Positions 14,797 through 22,769 of a stretch of 23,703 nucleotides of DNA are shown here, piece by piece. The notes below the pieces were generated by a model. The model saw only the letters and a program-made list of their open reading frames with translations, ran no database searches and was not told the DNA's origin. Source of the DNA: Candidatus Aminicenantes bacterium UBA4085 (GTDB lineage: Bacteria; Acidobacteriota; Aminicenantia; Aminicenantales; UBA4085); NCBI GenBank assembly GCA_002383325.1, contig DFYJ01000035.1, positions 29,029 to 52,731 on the forward strand, given 5' to 3'. The position numbers were made by a program, and so were the translations under genes. Each line of letters starts with the position of its first letter. Within the stretch, counting starts at the first letter, position 1.

Positions 14797-15993
14797 ATGA
14801 AGAAGACAGCGCTGATCACGACCGCCTGCCTGCTGGCGGCCTTGTTCGTTTTCGCCCCCCCAGCCCAAGCCCAGGGCCAGAAGACGCTTAAAAGCATTAC
14901 CACCCAAGTGGACGGCTCCAAGCTCATTGTGACGGTCGCCGTCGACGGCGCCTTCACCCGCGAGGTGTCCTACCTGACCTCTCCCAAGCGGCTGGTCGTC
15001 GACCTCAACGGCGTCGCGGCCATCGAGGCGGCCCCCTATGCCCAGGTCGGGCAGGCCGGCGTGCTCGACATCCGGACCGGCCAGTTCCAGCCCGAGACCG
15101 CCCGGGTCGTGTTCGACCTAGGCGCCGCGACACCCGCCTACACCGTGACCGAGATTCCCGGCGGACTCAGGCTCTCCTTCTGGCTGGAGGCAGGCGAGGA
15201 GACGATCCCGGCCGTGCCGGTGGCCGGCGAGCCGGCTGCCCGCGAGCCGGAAGCCGTCCGGCCGGCCCGGGAGAGAAAGGCCCGTGAGCAGGTTGCGGGC
15301 GAGCCTTCCGAGTTCCGATCCGAGCTGTTCTTCCGCATCGGCGGCGGCTGGGCCTTTTTCCTCGCGCCGTACGAAATCGACGTCGAGTATTCCTACTACG
15401 GCGAGACGGCCAGCGGCATCGAAGCCCACAAATGGAAGTCCGGCATCGTCGGCGAAGTCGCCCTGGGCAAGTACCTCCGCGTGGGCGGAATGACGACCAA
15501 GGCCGGCCTGGAGTTCTCCTACTGGCAGCTCAAGCCCGAGTTCGCGCTGACCATGTCCCTGCCCCACCCCTTCGAGCCTGATAACTACCGCGACGTGGAC
15601 ATTTCCACGGGCGAGGGGCTGGCCACCAGCCTGATGCGGTTTTCGCTCTTCGCCGAGTTCTCCTTCGTCGAGACGGACAAGCTGACGCTCAGCATCGGGC
15701 CCGTCCTCGGCCTGACCTTCGGTAAGCTCCTTTCGGTCTCCGACTACGGGATCGACGAGACCGCACCCTACCTCGCCGAGAACGTCACCGTCGGCGAGCT
15801 GACCGTTCAGGAGGACCTCCTGTCCTTCCCCCACTTCGGCGTCATGCTCGGCCTCGAGTATCGGATGGGCCGGCACCTGGCCCTGTCCCTGGACGCCAAG
15901 TTCCTCCTGTTCAGCCCCAGCTCGGAAGCTTTCGTCAAGAGATTCAACATGACGCATGTGCAGCCGACCCTGTCGCTGCAGTACAACTTCTGA
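14797..15993 (+). CDS. AMIN domain-outer-membrane barrel fusion protein
   Basis: A 398-residue exported protein starting at ATG 14797 (GGAGGA at 14787-14792). The signal peptide is residues 1-25 (ending PPAQAQ). Residues about 28-132 match the AMIN-domain pattern (SKLIVTVAVDGAF, PKRLVVDLNGV, GVLDIRTGQF, ARVVFDLG, GGLRLSFWL), a periplasmic module known from AmiC and from PilQ secretins that binds peptidoglycan or localises proteins. A linker rich in Glu, Pro, Arg and Ala (about 133-172) leads to a 225-residue barrel-like region with alternating strands, ending in the terminal aromatic LSLQYNF expected by the BAM machinery. The design would tether an outer-membrane barrel to the cell wall, which is inferred. 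TATAGA (14766-14771) is a possible weak -10. The next gene starts 5 nt after its stop. Confidence 0.8.
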   Translation: MKKTALITTACLLAALFVFAPPAQAQGQKTLKSITTQVDGSKLIVTVAVDGAFTREVSYLTSPKRLVVDLNGVAAIEAAPYAQVGQAGVLDIRTGQFQPETARVVFDLGAATPAYTVTEIPGGLRLSFWLEAGEETIPAVPVAGEPAAREPEAVRPARERKAREQVAGEPSEFRSELFFRIGGGWAFFLAPYEIDVEYSYYGETASGIEAHKWKSGIVGEVALGKYLRVGGMTTKAGLEFSYWQLKPEFALTMSLPHPFEPDNYRDVDISTGEGLATSLMRFSLFAEFSFVETDKLTLSIGPVLGLTFGKLLSVSDYGIDETAPYLAENVTVGELTVQEDLLSFPHFGVMLGLEYRMGRHLALSLDAKFLLFSPSSEAFVKRFNMTHVQPTLSLQYNF

Positions 15994-15998
15994 GGCAG

Positions 15999-16592
15999 AT
16001 GACCAAGCGCTGGATCGCGACGGCCCTCCTGGCCCTTCTGGCCGGGGCCGCCTCGCCGCGGCCGGCTGCGGCCCAGGACAAGGACGGTCCGCTAGCGCGG
16101 CAGGGCTCCTTTGAGGTCTTCTTCGGCAGCTTCGGGATCAACGATCCCGTGTTCTCCGAAGTCTACGCCTCCGGGGGCGGCATCGGCGGGCTGGCCATCA
16201 CGGCGGCGCTCTTCCTCAACATCGATTTCTACCTGGAAGCCAAGGCCTTCCCCCGGCAGGGTCAGCTGACCTTCACCAAAGAGAGGACGGACTTCGTCCT
16301 GTTGCCGTTCTCGATCGGTTTCCGCTGGCGGGTTCCCCTGGGGCTGATCGAGCCTTTCGTCGGGGGAGGGCTGGACTATGCTGTCTACTACGAGAAGAAC
16401 GACATCGGCACGGCCCTCGACTACGCCAGCGGCGCCCACATCCTGGGGGGCGTCAGCCTGCGCCCGGGCCGGCGGGCGCCGATCGCCCTGATGCTTCGGC
16501 TGCGCTATTCCATGGTCAAGGCCGAGCACGCCGGGATCGAGGTCGATCTCAGCGGACTGGAGGCCGGCGCTTCGCTGGCCTTCCTGTTCTAG
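15999..16592 (+). CDS. Small outer-membrane β-barrel protein
   Basis: A 197-residue exported protein with a signal peptide at residues 1-26 (MTKRW, hydrophobic core, RPAAAQD). The mature part has barrel-like strands such as FYLEAKAF, FSIGFRWRVPLGL and IEPFVGGGLDYAVYYEKN, and it ends GASLAFLF with a terminal Phe. The NDPVFSEVYASGGG block links it to the protein at 9761-10384. It follows the AMIN-barrel gene by 5 nt, with GAGG overlapping that gene's stop as a possible Shine-Dalgarno, so the two are surely co-transcribed and may work together. No specific function can be given. Confidence 0.75.
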   Translation: MTKRWIATALLALLAGAASPRPAAAQDKDGPLARQGSFEVFFGSFGINDPVFSEVYASGGGIGGLAITAALFLNIDFYLEAKAFPRQGQLTFTKERTDFVLLPFSIGFRWRVPLGLIEPFVGGGLDYAVYYEKNDIGTALDYASGAHILGGVSLRPGRRAPIALMLRLRYSMVKAEHAGIEVDLSGLEAGASLAFLF

Positions 16593-16593
16593 G

Positions 16594-16642
16594 GCCGGGA
16601 GCGGAGGCCAAGGCCGTCCGCCGGCTATATCCTATAGTTTTT
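16594..16642 (+). terminator. Possible terminator after the barrel operon
   Basis: An imperfect GC-rich stem (GCCGG at 16594-16598 with CCGGC at 16621-16625; CGGA with TCCG inside) is followed by a small stem CTATA-TCC-TATAG (16625-16637) and TTTTT (16638-16642). The long stem is not directly followed by the T-run and the stem that is adjacent is AT-rich, so termination here is plausible but not canonical. Confidence 0.35.
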
Positions 16643-16653
16643 ATAAGATTTCA

Positions 16654-16682
16654 TTGATTTCGGCCTTCTTCGGACCTATAGT
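16654..16682 (+). promoter_or_regulatory. Promoter of the methyltransferase-propeller unit, with dyad over the -10
   Basis: TTGATT (16654-16659), a 17-nt spacer and TATAGT (16677-16682) form a good promoter with a leader of about 33 nt. The -10 box lies exactly in the spacer of the dyad GGACC-N10-GGTCC (16672-16691), which could be a repressor site. Confidence 0.55.
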
Positions 16683-16722
16683 AAGGGGTCCCTGCGTATA
16701 CAACCCTATCAAGGACGGATCG

Positions 16723-17493
16723 ATGACCCTGACGCCCCGCCTGCTCGATCGCCCGGCCCTCTGGGCCCTCTTGGCCGCTCTCGTCGCCCTGTCGGCGGCC
16801 GCTTGCAGCCCAAGCCCTGAGAAGGCCGCCCCGCCGGCCGCGGCCATGGCCAATCCTAAATACACGGCCGCCCAGTTCGACGAGATCGCCCGGCGGGTCT
16901 TCGCTCCCATTTATCCCTACCTGGCCGAGCAAATGAAGCAGGACTACGGCATCACCTCCGGCATCGCGGTCGACGCCGGCAGCGGGCCGGCCTATTGGGC
17001 CATCGCCCTGGCCCAGACGACCGACTTGGAGATTCGGGCCTTGGACATCGATCCCGAGGCCCTGGCCATCGCCGACCGCAACATCGCCGCGGCCGGCCTT
17101 CAAGGCCGGGTCCGGACCGTCCTGGGCGACATTCACAAGATTCCCCTGCCGGATAATTTCGCCGACCTGGTCGTCAGCCGCGGCTCCCTGCCGTTCTGGA
17201 AGGACAAGGTCCAGGCCTTTCGCGAGATCCAACGCATCCTCAAGCCGGGCGGCGTGGCCTACATCGGCGGCGGCCTGGGCAGCCTCATGCCCGCCTCCGA
17301 GCGGGCCCTGATCAAGGAGACCATGGAGAAGGAGCAGATCGGCGCGCCTAAGGAGCTCGAGACGACCTTCGCCCAGCTGGGCGGCATCCTGCGCCAGGCG
17401 GGCATCCCGGTTTTCAAGCTGTCCCATGACGAGGGCTGCCTTTGCGGGGGCTGGGCGGAGTTCCGGAAGCCGGCCGCCAAGGATCGGCCATAA
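16723..17493 (+). CDS. Class I SAM-dependent methyltransferase with lipoprotein-like signal
   Basis: A 256-residue protein starting at ATG 16723, with AAGGA 7 nt upstream; the in-frame TTG at 16654 is rejected because it is part of the promoter -35. Residues 12-28 form a hydrophobic signal ending in AAAC-S, with Cys28 as a possible lipidation site, followed by a Pro/Ala-rich spacer. The rest is a class I methyltransferase core: motif I VDAGSGPA (83-90), acidic D108 in ALDID, GDIHKIPLP (135-143), and ILKPGGVAYIGGG. A C-terminal CLCGGW (239-244) adds two Cys. SAM is a cytoplasmic cofactor, so an exported methyltransferase would be surprising. Either the N-terminus is an inner-membrane anchor with the enzyme facing inward, or the domain has a different ligand. 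The substrate is unknown. The next gene starts 28 nt downstream. Confidence 0.8.
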   Translation: MTLTPRLLDRPALWALLAALVALSAAACSPSPEKAAPPAAAMANPKYTAAQFDEIARRVFAPIYPYLAEQMKQDYGITSGIAVDAGSGPAYWAIALAQTTDLEIRALDIDPEALAIADRNIAAAGLQGRVRTVLGDIHKIPLPDNFADLVVSRGSLPFWKDKVQAFREIQRILKPGGVAYIGGGLGSLMPASERALIKETMEKEQIGAPKELETTFAQLGGILRQAGIPVFKLSHDEGCLCGGWAEFRKPAAKDRP

Positions 17494-17521
17494 GGCGCGC
17501 GGGAGACAACGGAGAAGTGAC

Positions 17522-18991
17522 ATGAAGAGACCCCAAAGGATCCTGACCTTCGCCGCGGCCGGTCTGGCCCTCGCCCTCCTGGCCTTGCCGGACGCCTACA
17601 CCTGTCACGGCACGCTCCGCTACCGCTTCATGCCGATCGACCAAGCCCGGGCGGCTTATGCCAAAGCTCAAGCCGAGATCCGGATGCAAGGACTCCTCTT
17701 TCCCGAGATCATACCGCCCGAGCTGCAGCGCTGGATCAAGTACTACGACAATCCTGTTTTCAAACCGGGAGCGCCTGGATCGTGGGAGAGCATCAGCGCT
17801 GATTGCCAGACCGTCCTTTACCACGCCGGCACCTATTACATGTGGTACAGCGGCACGCCCCAGGGCCTCAACGCCCAACAAGGCCTGGCCACATCGCCCG
17901 ACGGCATCCATTGGACCCGGCACCCGGACAACCCGGTCCTCAGGCTCGGCGCGGCAGGGACGTGGGACAGTTCCATCCTCATCTGCCAGCACGTCCTCTT
18001 CGACAACGAGGAGAATGTCTTCAAGATGTGGTACTTGGGAGGCAGTCCGGCCGGCGTCTTCGGCATCGGCCTGGCCACCTCCCCCGACGGCGCGGTCTGG
18101 ACTAAATACGCCGGAAACCCGGTCATGCGGACCACCGAGGCCTGGGAAGGGACGACGGTTGAAGGCCATACCCTTCTGAAGATGAACGGCGTTTACAAGA
18201 TGTGGTACGGGGGCATTGACCTGGACACGGACATCTCCTACATCGGCTATGCCGAATCCAGCGACGGCATGCACTGGACCAAGCACGCGGACAACCCGAT
18301 CTTTGTGCCGAGCGGCGGCACGCCCTTGAACTGGGATGGTTACAGCGTCGACACTCCGGACGTTCACTACGACGGCCGGCTCTACCATATGTACTACCGG
18401 GGCTGGCGGAGGGAGGCGGGCATTTCCTGGATCGGCCACGCCACCTCCCCCGACGGTCTGACCTGGACCCGGGACGTCAACAACCCCATTCTCGTCACCT
18501 CCAACCTTCCCGGAGGATGGGACAACTTCCAGATTTACCGATCCCGGGTCTTCTGGGCCGAGGGAGAGGGGGACCGGCCGGCGGCCGCCGTCGACCGGAT
18601 GTGGTTCACCGGGCGCAATTACACTCTCAAGTCGCAGGTCGGCTTGGCCTTCGGCCCGCGGCGCGACTCGGCCGCCCCGCCTCCGCCCGGCGGGCGCATC
18701 CCCATGATCGTCAACCAGGACCACATGAACCTGGAGATCGAATCCCGGCCGGGCGGAGCGGTGTCGCTGCGCTACTTCACCCCCTGGCTGAGCATGACCT
18801 ACCTCAAGATCTACGATCCGGCCGGACGGATGGTCCGGACCGTCGTCGATGAAGCTCAGCTCGCCGGCTTCTATGAGCGGACTTGGAACGGCCGCGACGC
18901 CCGGGGCCGGACCCTGCCCGAGGGTATCTATTTCGCCGAGCTCTCGACCCCGACCTACGTGCTGACCAAGGAAATACGGCTTGTCCGGTGA
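17522..18991 (+). CDS. Secreted five-bladed propeller (GH43/GH32/GH130-like fold) with FlgD-type C-terminal domain
   Basis: A 489-residue exported protein. The ATG at 17522 has GGAGAAG just upstream and starts a signal peptide (MKRPQR, hydrophobic 9-23). Five repeats with a D/G/N-N-P-[VI] core occur at residues 76-78, 136-138, 198-200, 257-259 and 320-322, about 60 residues apart, accompanied by ATSPDG-WT and MWY-G motifs. This is the layout of five-bladed glycosidase propellers such as GH32, GH43 and GH130. I cannot identify a confident catalytic set, so it may be a glycosidase or a binding protein. Residues about 410-489 (LKIYDPAGRMVRTVVDE, TWNGRDARGRTLPEGIYFAEL) match the FlgD/CHU-C-type Ig-like domain common at the C-termini of secreted proteins. 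It is likely in one unit with the methyltransferase gene. Confidence 0.82.
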   Translation: MKRPQRILTFAAAGLALALLALPDAYTCHGTLRYRFMPIDQARAAYAKAQAEIRMQGLLFPEIIPPELQRWIKYYDNPVFKPGAPGSWESISADCQTVLYHAGTYYMWYSGTPQGLNAQQGLATSPDGIHWTRHPDNPVLRLGAAGTWDSSILICQHVLFDNEENVFKMWYLGGSPAGVFGIGLATSPDGAVWTKYAGNPVMRTTEAWEGTTVEGHTLLKMNGVYKMWYGGIDLDTDISYIGYAESSDGMHWTKHADNPIFVPSGGTPLNWDGYSVDTPDVHYDGRLYHMYYRGWRREAGISWIGHATSPDGLTWTRDVNNPILVTSNLPGGWDNFQIYRSRVFWAEGEGDRPAAAVDRMWFTGRNYTLKSQVGLAFGPRRDSAAPPPPGGRIPMIVNQDHMNLEIESRPGGAVSLRYFTPWLSMTYLKIYDPAGRMVRTVVDEAQLAGFYERTWNGRDARGRTLPEGIYFAELSTPTYVLTKEIRLVR

Positions 18992-19010
18992 GGCCCGACG
19001 GGCCTATACT
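18981..19010 (+). promoter_or_regulatory. Predicted promoter of the B12-type radical SAM gene
   Basis: TTGTCC (18981-18986), an 18-nt spacer and TATACT (19005-19010) lie 14 nt before ATG 19025. The -35 overlaps the end of the upstream coding region. No Shine-Dalgarno site is seen between the -10 and the ATG. Confidence 0.5.
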
Positions 19011-19024
19011 GGTCCGACGCGCCC

Positions 19025-20404
19025 ATGTCCAAGCCAGCCGTCCTGCTCCTCAATCCGCCCGGCGACAAGCTCTATATCCGGGACTACTACTGCAGCTTCT
19101 CCTCCAAGGCCAGCTACTACTGGCCGCCGCAGGACCTGCTGGCCCTGAGCGGACTCCTGGACGCCGACTTCGATGTCCGCGTCCTGGACGCCATCATCCC
19201 CAAGCGCACCCCTGAAGACGTCCTCGCCGCCGCCGCCGACCCGGCCCTGCGGGCCGTCGTCTTCACCACCGGGACGGCCACCCTCAAGGGCGATCTGGCC
19301 CTGATGGACAAGATCCGGGCCGCCCGCCCCGACCTCAAGATCGCCGCCAGCGCCGGAATCATGAAATTCATCGGCCGCGAGCTTCTGGACAGGAACGTAG
19401 CCCTCGACGCCGTCCTGCTCGACTTCAGCGATTCCGGCCTGGCCGCCTGGCTGGCCGGGACGGAGCCGCCGCTTCGGGGCATGATCATCCGCACCCCCGC
19501 CGGGTTGGTCGAGGGCCCCCTGTCGACAGCCCGCGAATTCTCCTATCCCGTGCCCCGCCACGATCTTTTTCCCTTCCGCCGCTACCGTCTGCCCATCGCC
19601 CGCCGATTCCCTTTCACCGTCGTCGTCACCTCGCTCGGCTGCCCCTACCACTGCGGCTTCTGCACGGCCGGGGCCTTCGGCTACAAGGTCCGGGCCGTGG
19701 ATAACGTCCTGGAGGAGCTCAAGGCCCTGACCGCCCTGGGCGTCAGGGAGATCCTGTTCCAGGACCCGACTTTTACCATCGCCACCAAGCGGGTTGTCGA
19801 GATCTGCCGCGGCATCATCGAGGCCGGCCTCGACCTGTCCTGGAGCTGCAACGCCGACCTGCACGCCCTGGACGAGGACAAAATGGCCTGGATGAAGAAG
19901 GCCGGCTGCCACACCGTCTCGGTCGGCATCGAGAGCGGCAGCGATGAGATGCTGACGAAATATTCCAAGCCGATCACCGTCGATGAGATCCGGGCCAAAG
20001 CGGCCCGCTTGAACGCCCATAAGATCAAGATCCTGGGCTACTTCATCCTCGGCCTGCCGGGAGAGACCCGGGAGTCGGCCGAAGCGACGATCGCCCTGGC
20101 CCGCAGCCTCAAGCTCGACATCGCCTCCTTTTCCGTCGCCACGCCCGACCTGGGAACCCGGCTGCGGGAGGAAGCGGTGGCCAAGGGCTGGATCCCGGCC
20201 GGGGCCAGCTTCTGGGACAGCTCGGAATTTCCCGTCCTGGAGACGGGCGGGCTGGGCAAGGAGGAGATCTGGGCTCTGCGGCAAAAAGCCATGCGGTCCT
20301 TTTACCTGCGCCCGCTCTATATCGCCCGCAAGCTCTGGGAAGTCCGCTCTTTACGCGGCCTGCAAATCCTGGCTTCCAATGCGCTCTCTCTTTTCAGGAA
20401 ATAA
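19025..20404 (+). CDS. B12-binding-domain-type radical SAM protein
   Basis: A 459-residue protein with the layout of cobalamin-domain radical SAM enzymes (BchE/HpnR-like class). Residues about 1-160 form a Rossmann-type domain (VLLLNPPGD, DFDVRVLDAII, AVVFTTGTATLKGDLALMDKI, LKIAASAGI). The radical SAM motif is C206-x3-C210-x2-C213 (GCPYHCGFC), followed by EILFQDPTFT, SWSCNADL, VGIESGSDEML, GYFILGLPGET and SVATPDLGT. The usual DxHxxG cobalamin-ligand motif is not visible in the N-terminal domain (DAIIPKRTPED in its place), so cobalamin may bind without His ligation or not at all. Family members methylate or otherwise modify lipids, peptides or sugars. The gene ends 4 nt before the GT39 gene, so a shared role in making or modifying a lipid-linked sugar or glycolipid is inferred. 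Confidence 0.87.
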   Translation: MSKPAVLLLNPPGDKLYIRDYYCSFSSKASYYWPPQDLLALSGLLDADFDVRVLDAIIPKRTPEDVLAAAADPALRAVVFTTGTATLKGDLALMDKIRAARPDLKIAASAGIMKFIGRELLDRNVALDAVLLDFSDSGLAAWLAGTEPPLRGMIIRTPAGLVEGPLSTAREFSYPVPRHDLFPFRRYRLPIARRFPFTVVVTSLGCPYHCGFCTAGAFGYKVRAVDNVLEELKALTALGVREILFQDPTFTIATKRVVEICRGIIEAGLDLSWSCNADLHALDEDKMAWMKKAGCHTVSVGIESGSDEMLTKYSKPITVDEIRAKAARLNAHKIKILGYFILGLPGETRESAEATIALARSLKLDIASFSVATPDLGTRLREEAVAKGWIPAGASFWDSSEFPVLETGGLGKEEIWALRQKAMRSFYLRPLYIARKLWEVRSLRGLQILASNALSLFRK

Positions 20405-20408
20405 ACCG

Positions 20409-22769
20409 ATGACGTCCCGCCGCACTCGTCAAACGGTCTTGCTCATCCTCCTTGTTCTGGCCTTCATCACCCGTTTCTGGGGTCTGGGCTGGGGATTGCC
20501 GAGCTCTTACCACGTCGACGAGAACCGCTTCGCTCAGATCGCCGTCCAGTTCCTGCGCGGCGACCTCAACCCCCACTTCTTCCATGTCGGCACCCTTCAC
20601 ATCTATCTCCTGGCCGGGATGTGGAAGGTCTACCAGGGGGGCGGCGGCTTCAGCTCGACCGAGGAGATGATCGAAGCCCTGGTCAAGGACCCGACGCCCT
20701 TCTATCTGATCGGCCGCGGCCTGTCGGCCGCCCTGGGCGTCGGCGTCGTGCTGCTCATCTATCTGCTCGGTCTGCGGATGTTCGGCTTCAGGGTCGGGGC
20801 GGCGGCCGGGCTGTTCATGACCTTCTCCCTCGAACACATCAAGGTTTCACACGCCATGCTCCCGGACGGTCCGACCTTGTTCTTCCTGGTCCTGTCCTTC
20901 TACCTGGCCTGGCGGATCTACCAGACCGGCCGGACCCGCTTCTATCTGCTGGTCGGCCTGACGGCCGGTCTGGCCATGGCCATGAAGTATGCCGGCCACA
21001 TGATGGCCATCCCCGTCTTCGCCGCCCACGTCGCCCGAATCCTGGAGAAGGGTCTGCCTAGGAAGAAGATTCTCCTCGACCCGCGGCTCTACCTGTTCGG
21101 CCTGGTCTTCCTGGCCACGTTCGCGGCCGGCTGCCCCTTCGCCATCCTCGACTTCAAGCGATTCCTGGTCGATTTCCGCTGGCAGGGCGCCCACCTGTTC
21201 ACTCAGGGGCACTTCGGCTCCTCGACCTCGGAGTCGGCTTGGCTGTTCAACCTCCAATACGGCTTCCGCGACAACGTCGGCGTGTGGATCCGCTACCTGG
21301 CCTTTCTCGGCGTCGGGCTGGCTCTCATCCGGCGCCGGGCCCCGCATTGGATCCTGCTGTCCTATCCGGTCCTCCAGTTCGCCCTGATCGGGATGTGGAA
21401 AGCCTACGCCACACGCTACTTCCTGCCGATCGCCCCATTCTTCATCCTTCTGGCGGGCTTGGGAGCCGAGCAGGCCGGGATCTGGGCCGCCGCCGGGTGG
21501 GCCCGTCTGCGCGGCCGGCTCCGCGGCCCGCTCCCCGCGGCCGGCGTCTTCGCGATTCTGGTCAGCCTCGTCGCGACGGCGCCCTCGGCCTGGACCGCGT
21601 TCCGCTACGACCGCCAGATAGCCGGCCGGGACACCCGCACCACGGCCCGCGACTGGGTTCACTGGAACATTCCGGCCGGCGAGAAAGTGGCCATCGAAGA
21701 GTACGATCCGCCGATCTCGCGGGAGAAGTACGATACGTTCTACCGTCACTCTCTGAGCGACGTCGATCTCGAGCACTTGGCCCGCAACGGCATCCGCTAC
21801 GTCATCATCAACGACATCGACTACGCCCGGTTCACGGACTATCCGGCCGACTTTCCCGGCCGGGCCGCCTTTTACTTCGACCTGGACCGCAGCGCCGCGC
21901 TGATCAAGACCTTTCGCCCGGTCTGGGACGAGGATCTCATCGATCTTCACAATCCGACCATCAAGATCTACCGCCTCCCGGCGGCCCCGGACTTCCGCTT
22001 TCCGGGCCATTTCCAGACCTTCGGCGCCGACATCGATCTGGAGAGGGCCGCCGACGGGGCGTGGCGGATCCGGGCGGAGATGACCGGCCGCCTGGGTCCC
22101 GACGTGGGCGAACAGCCGGCCGACCCCTACCTCCTGCTGCGGGATCCCGCGGGCCGTGAGCTTCTCCGGCTGAGCCTGCTCGAGGGCCCCTGGCCGGGAG
22201 GGGAGGCCCGGGCCGCGGCCGAAGGCCGGACCGCGATCCTGCCCGAAGGGACGGAGATCGTGCTGGGCTACGCCTATTCCCTGTCCCCCAATCCGCTCCG
22301 GGTCCCGCCCGAGCGCCCCTTCCGGGTCGAGGCGGCGCTGGCCGACAAGGCCGACGCGGACGTCCTGCGATCCGGCCGCTGGTCCGCGCGCTTCCGCTAC
22401 TCCGGCGAGGCGAGCTCCGCCGCCGGACCGCTGTTCTGGCCCGTCGAGATCTCGATCCGCGACCATGCCGCCGTCATGCGGGCCTCCCTCCGCAGCCAGA
22501 GCCTGCGCTACGGCGACGCCTCCGTCGAAGCCCCGACGGTCGAGCTCCGCGATGAGAGCGGACGATCTCTCCGCAGCCTGGCCCTGTCTCCAGGCAAAGT
22601 CGGGTCATCCTCCGGGGCCGCGCCTCTGCCGCAGGAGAAGAAGGATACCTGGAAGGCGTCCCCGGGCGCCTACCGGGTCTTCATCAACTGGCGGGGCGCC
22701 GAAGGCGCGAACCGGCCGGCCACGGGCCCGGACGGCCTCGAGCTGGCTCCGCCCGTCGTCATCCGTTAG
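20409..22769 (+). CDS. GT39 (PMT/ArnT-like) membrane glycosyltransferase with long C-terminal domain
   Basis: A 786-residue protein. ATG 20409 is preferred over ATG 20379 because AGGAAA lies 7-8 nt upstream and 20379 overlaps the previous gene by 26 nt; the protein then begins MTSRRTRQ and runs into the first membrane helix (8-21). The first external loop carries HVDENRF (D37, E38), the catalytic acidic pair typical of the family. MLPDGPTLFF (150-159) and RYFLPIAPFF (336-345) are the other hallmarks. Helices lie roughly between residues 8 and 395. The remaining 390 residues are soluble: a family-type region (WNIPAGEKVAIEEYD, NGIRYVIINDIDYARF) and then about 240 residues of β-rich sequence that I do not recognise. 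GT39 enzymes use polyprenyl-phosphate sugars at the outer face of the membrane, consistent with the mannosyltransferase-like GT2 at 5986. Its stop codon overlaps an inverted repeat. Confidence 0.88.
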   Translation: MTSRRTRQTVLLILLVLAFITRFWGLGWGLPSSYHVDENRFAQIAVQFLRGDLNPHFFHVGTLHIYLLAGMWKVYQGGGGFSSTEEMIEALVKDPTPFYLIGRGLSAALGVGVVLLIYLLGLRMFGFRVGAAAGLFMTFSLEHIKVSHAMLPDGPTLFFLVLSFYLAWRIYQTGRTRFYLLVGLTAGLAMAMKYAGHMMAIPVFAAHVARILEKGLPRKKILLDPRLYLFGLVFLATFAAGCPFAILDFKRFLVDFRWQGAHLFTQGHFGSSTSESAWLFNLQYGFRDNVGVWIRYLAFLGVGLALIRRRAPHWILLSYPVLQFALIGMWKAYATRYFLPIAPFFILLAGLGAEQAGIWAAAGWARLRGRLRGPLPAAGVFAILVSLVATAPSAWTAFRYDRQIAGRDTRTTARDWVHWNIPAGEKVAIEEYDPPISREKYDTFYRHSLSDVDLEHLARNGIRYVIINDIDYARFTDYPADFPGRAAFYFDLDRSAALIKTFRPVWDEDLIDLHNPTIKIYRLPAAPDFRFPGHFQTFGADIDLERAADGAWRIRAEMTGRLGPDVGEQPADPYLLLRDPAGRELLRLSLLEGPWPGGEARAAAEGRTAILPEGTEIVLGYAYSLSPNPLRVPPERPFRVEAALADKADADVLRSGRWSARFRYSGEASSAAGPLFWPVEISIRDHAAVMRASLRSQSLRYGDASVEAPTVELRDESGRSLRSLALSPGKVGSSSGAAPLPQEKKDTWKASPGAYRVFINWRGAEGANRPATGPDGLELAPPVVIR

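Noticed and set aside
16654..16722. In-frame TTG start for the methyltransferase
   Set aside because: This TTG is the -35 box of a well-spaced promoter; ATG 16723 has a good Shine-Dalgarno and starts the signal sequence.
17738..18500. DNA tandem repeat in the five-bladed propeller gene
   Set aside because: The periodicity is at protein level (about 60 residues per blade); the DNA copies are too diverged to be a recent tandem repeat.
20847..22466. 539-codon minus-strand open frame opposite the GT39 gene
   Set aside because: Same GC-driven artefact; rich in Asp, Gly, Arg and Gln without any fold-like pattern.
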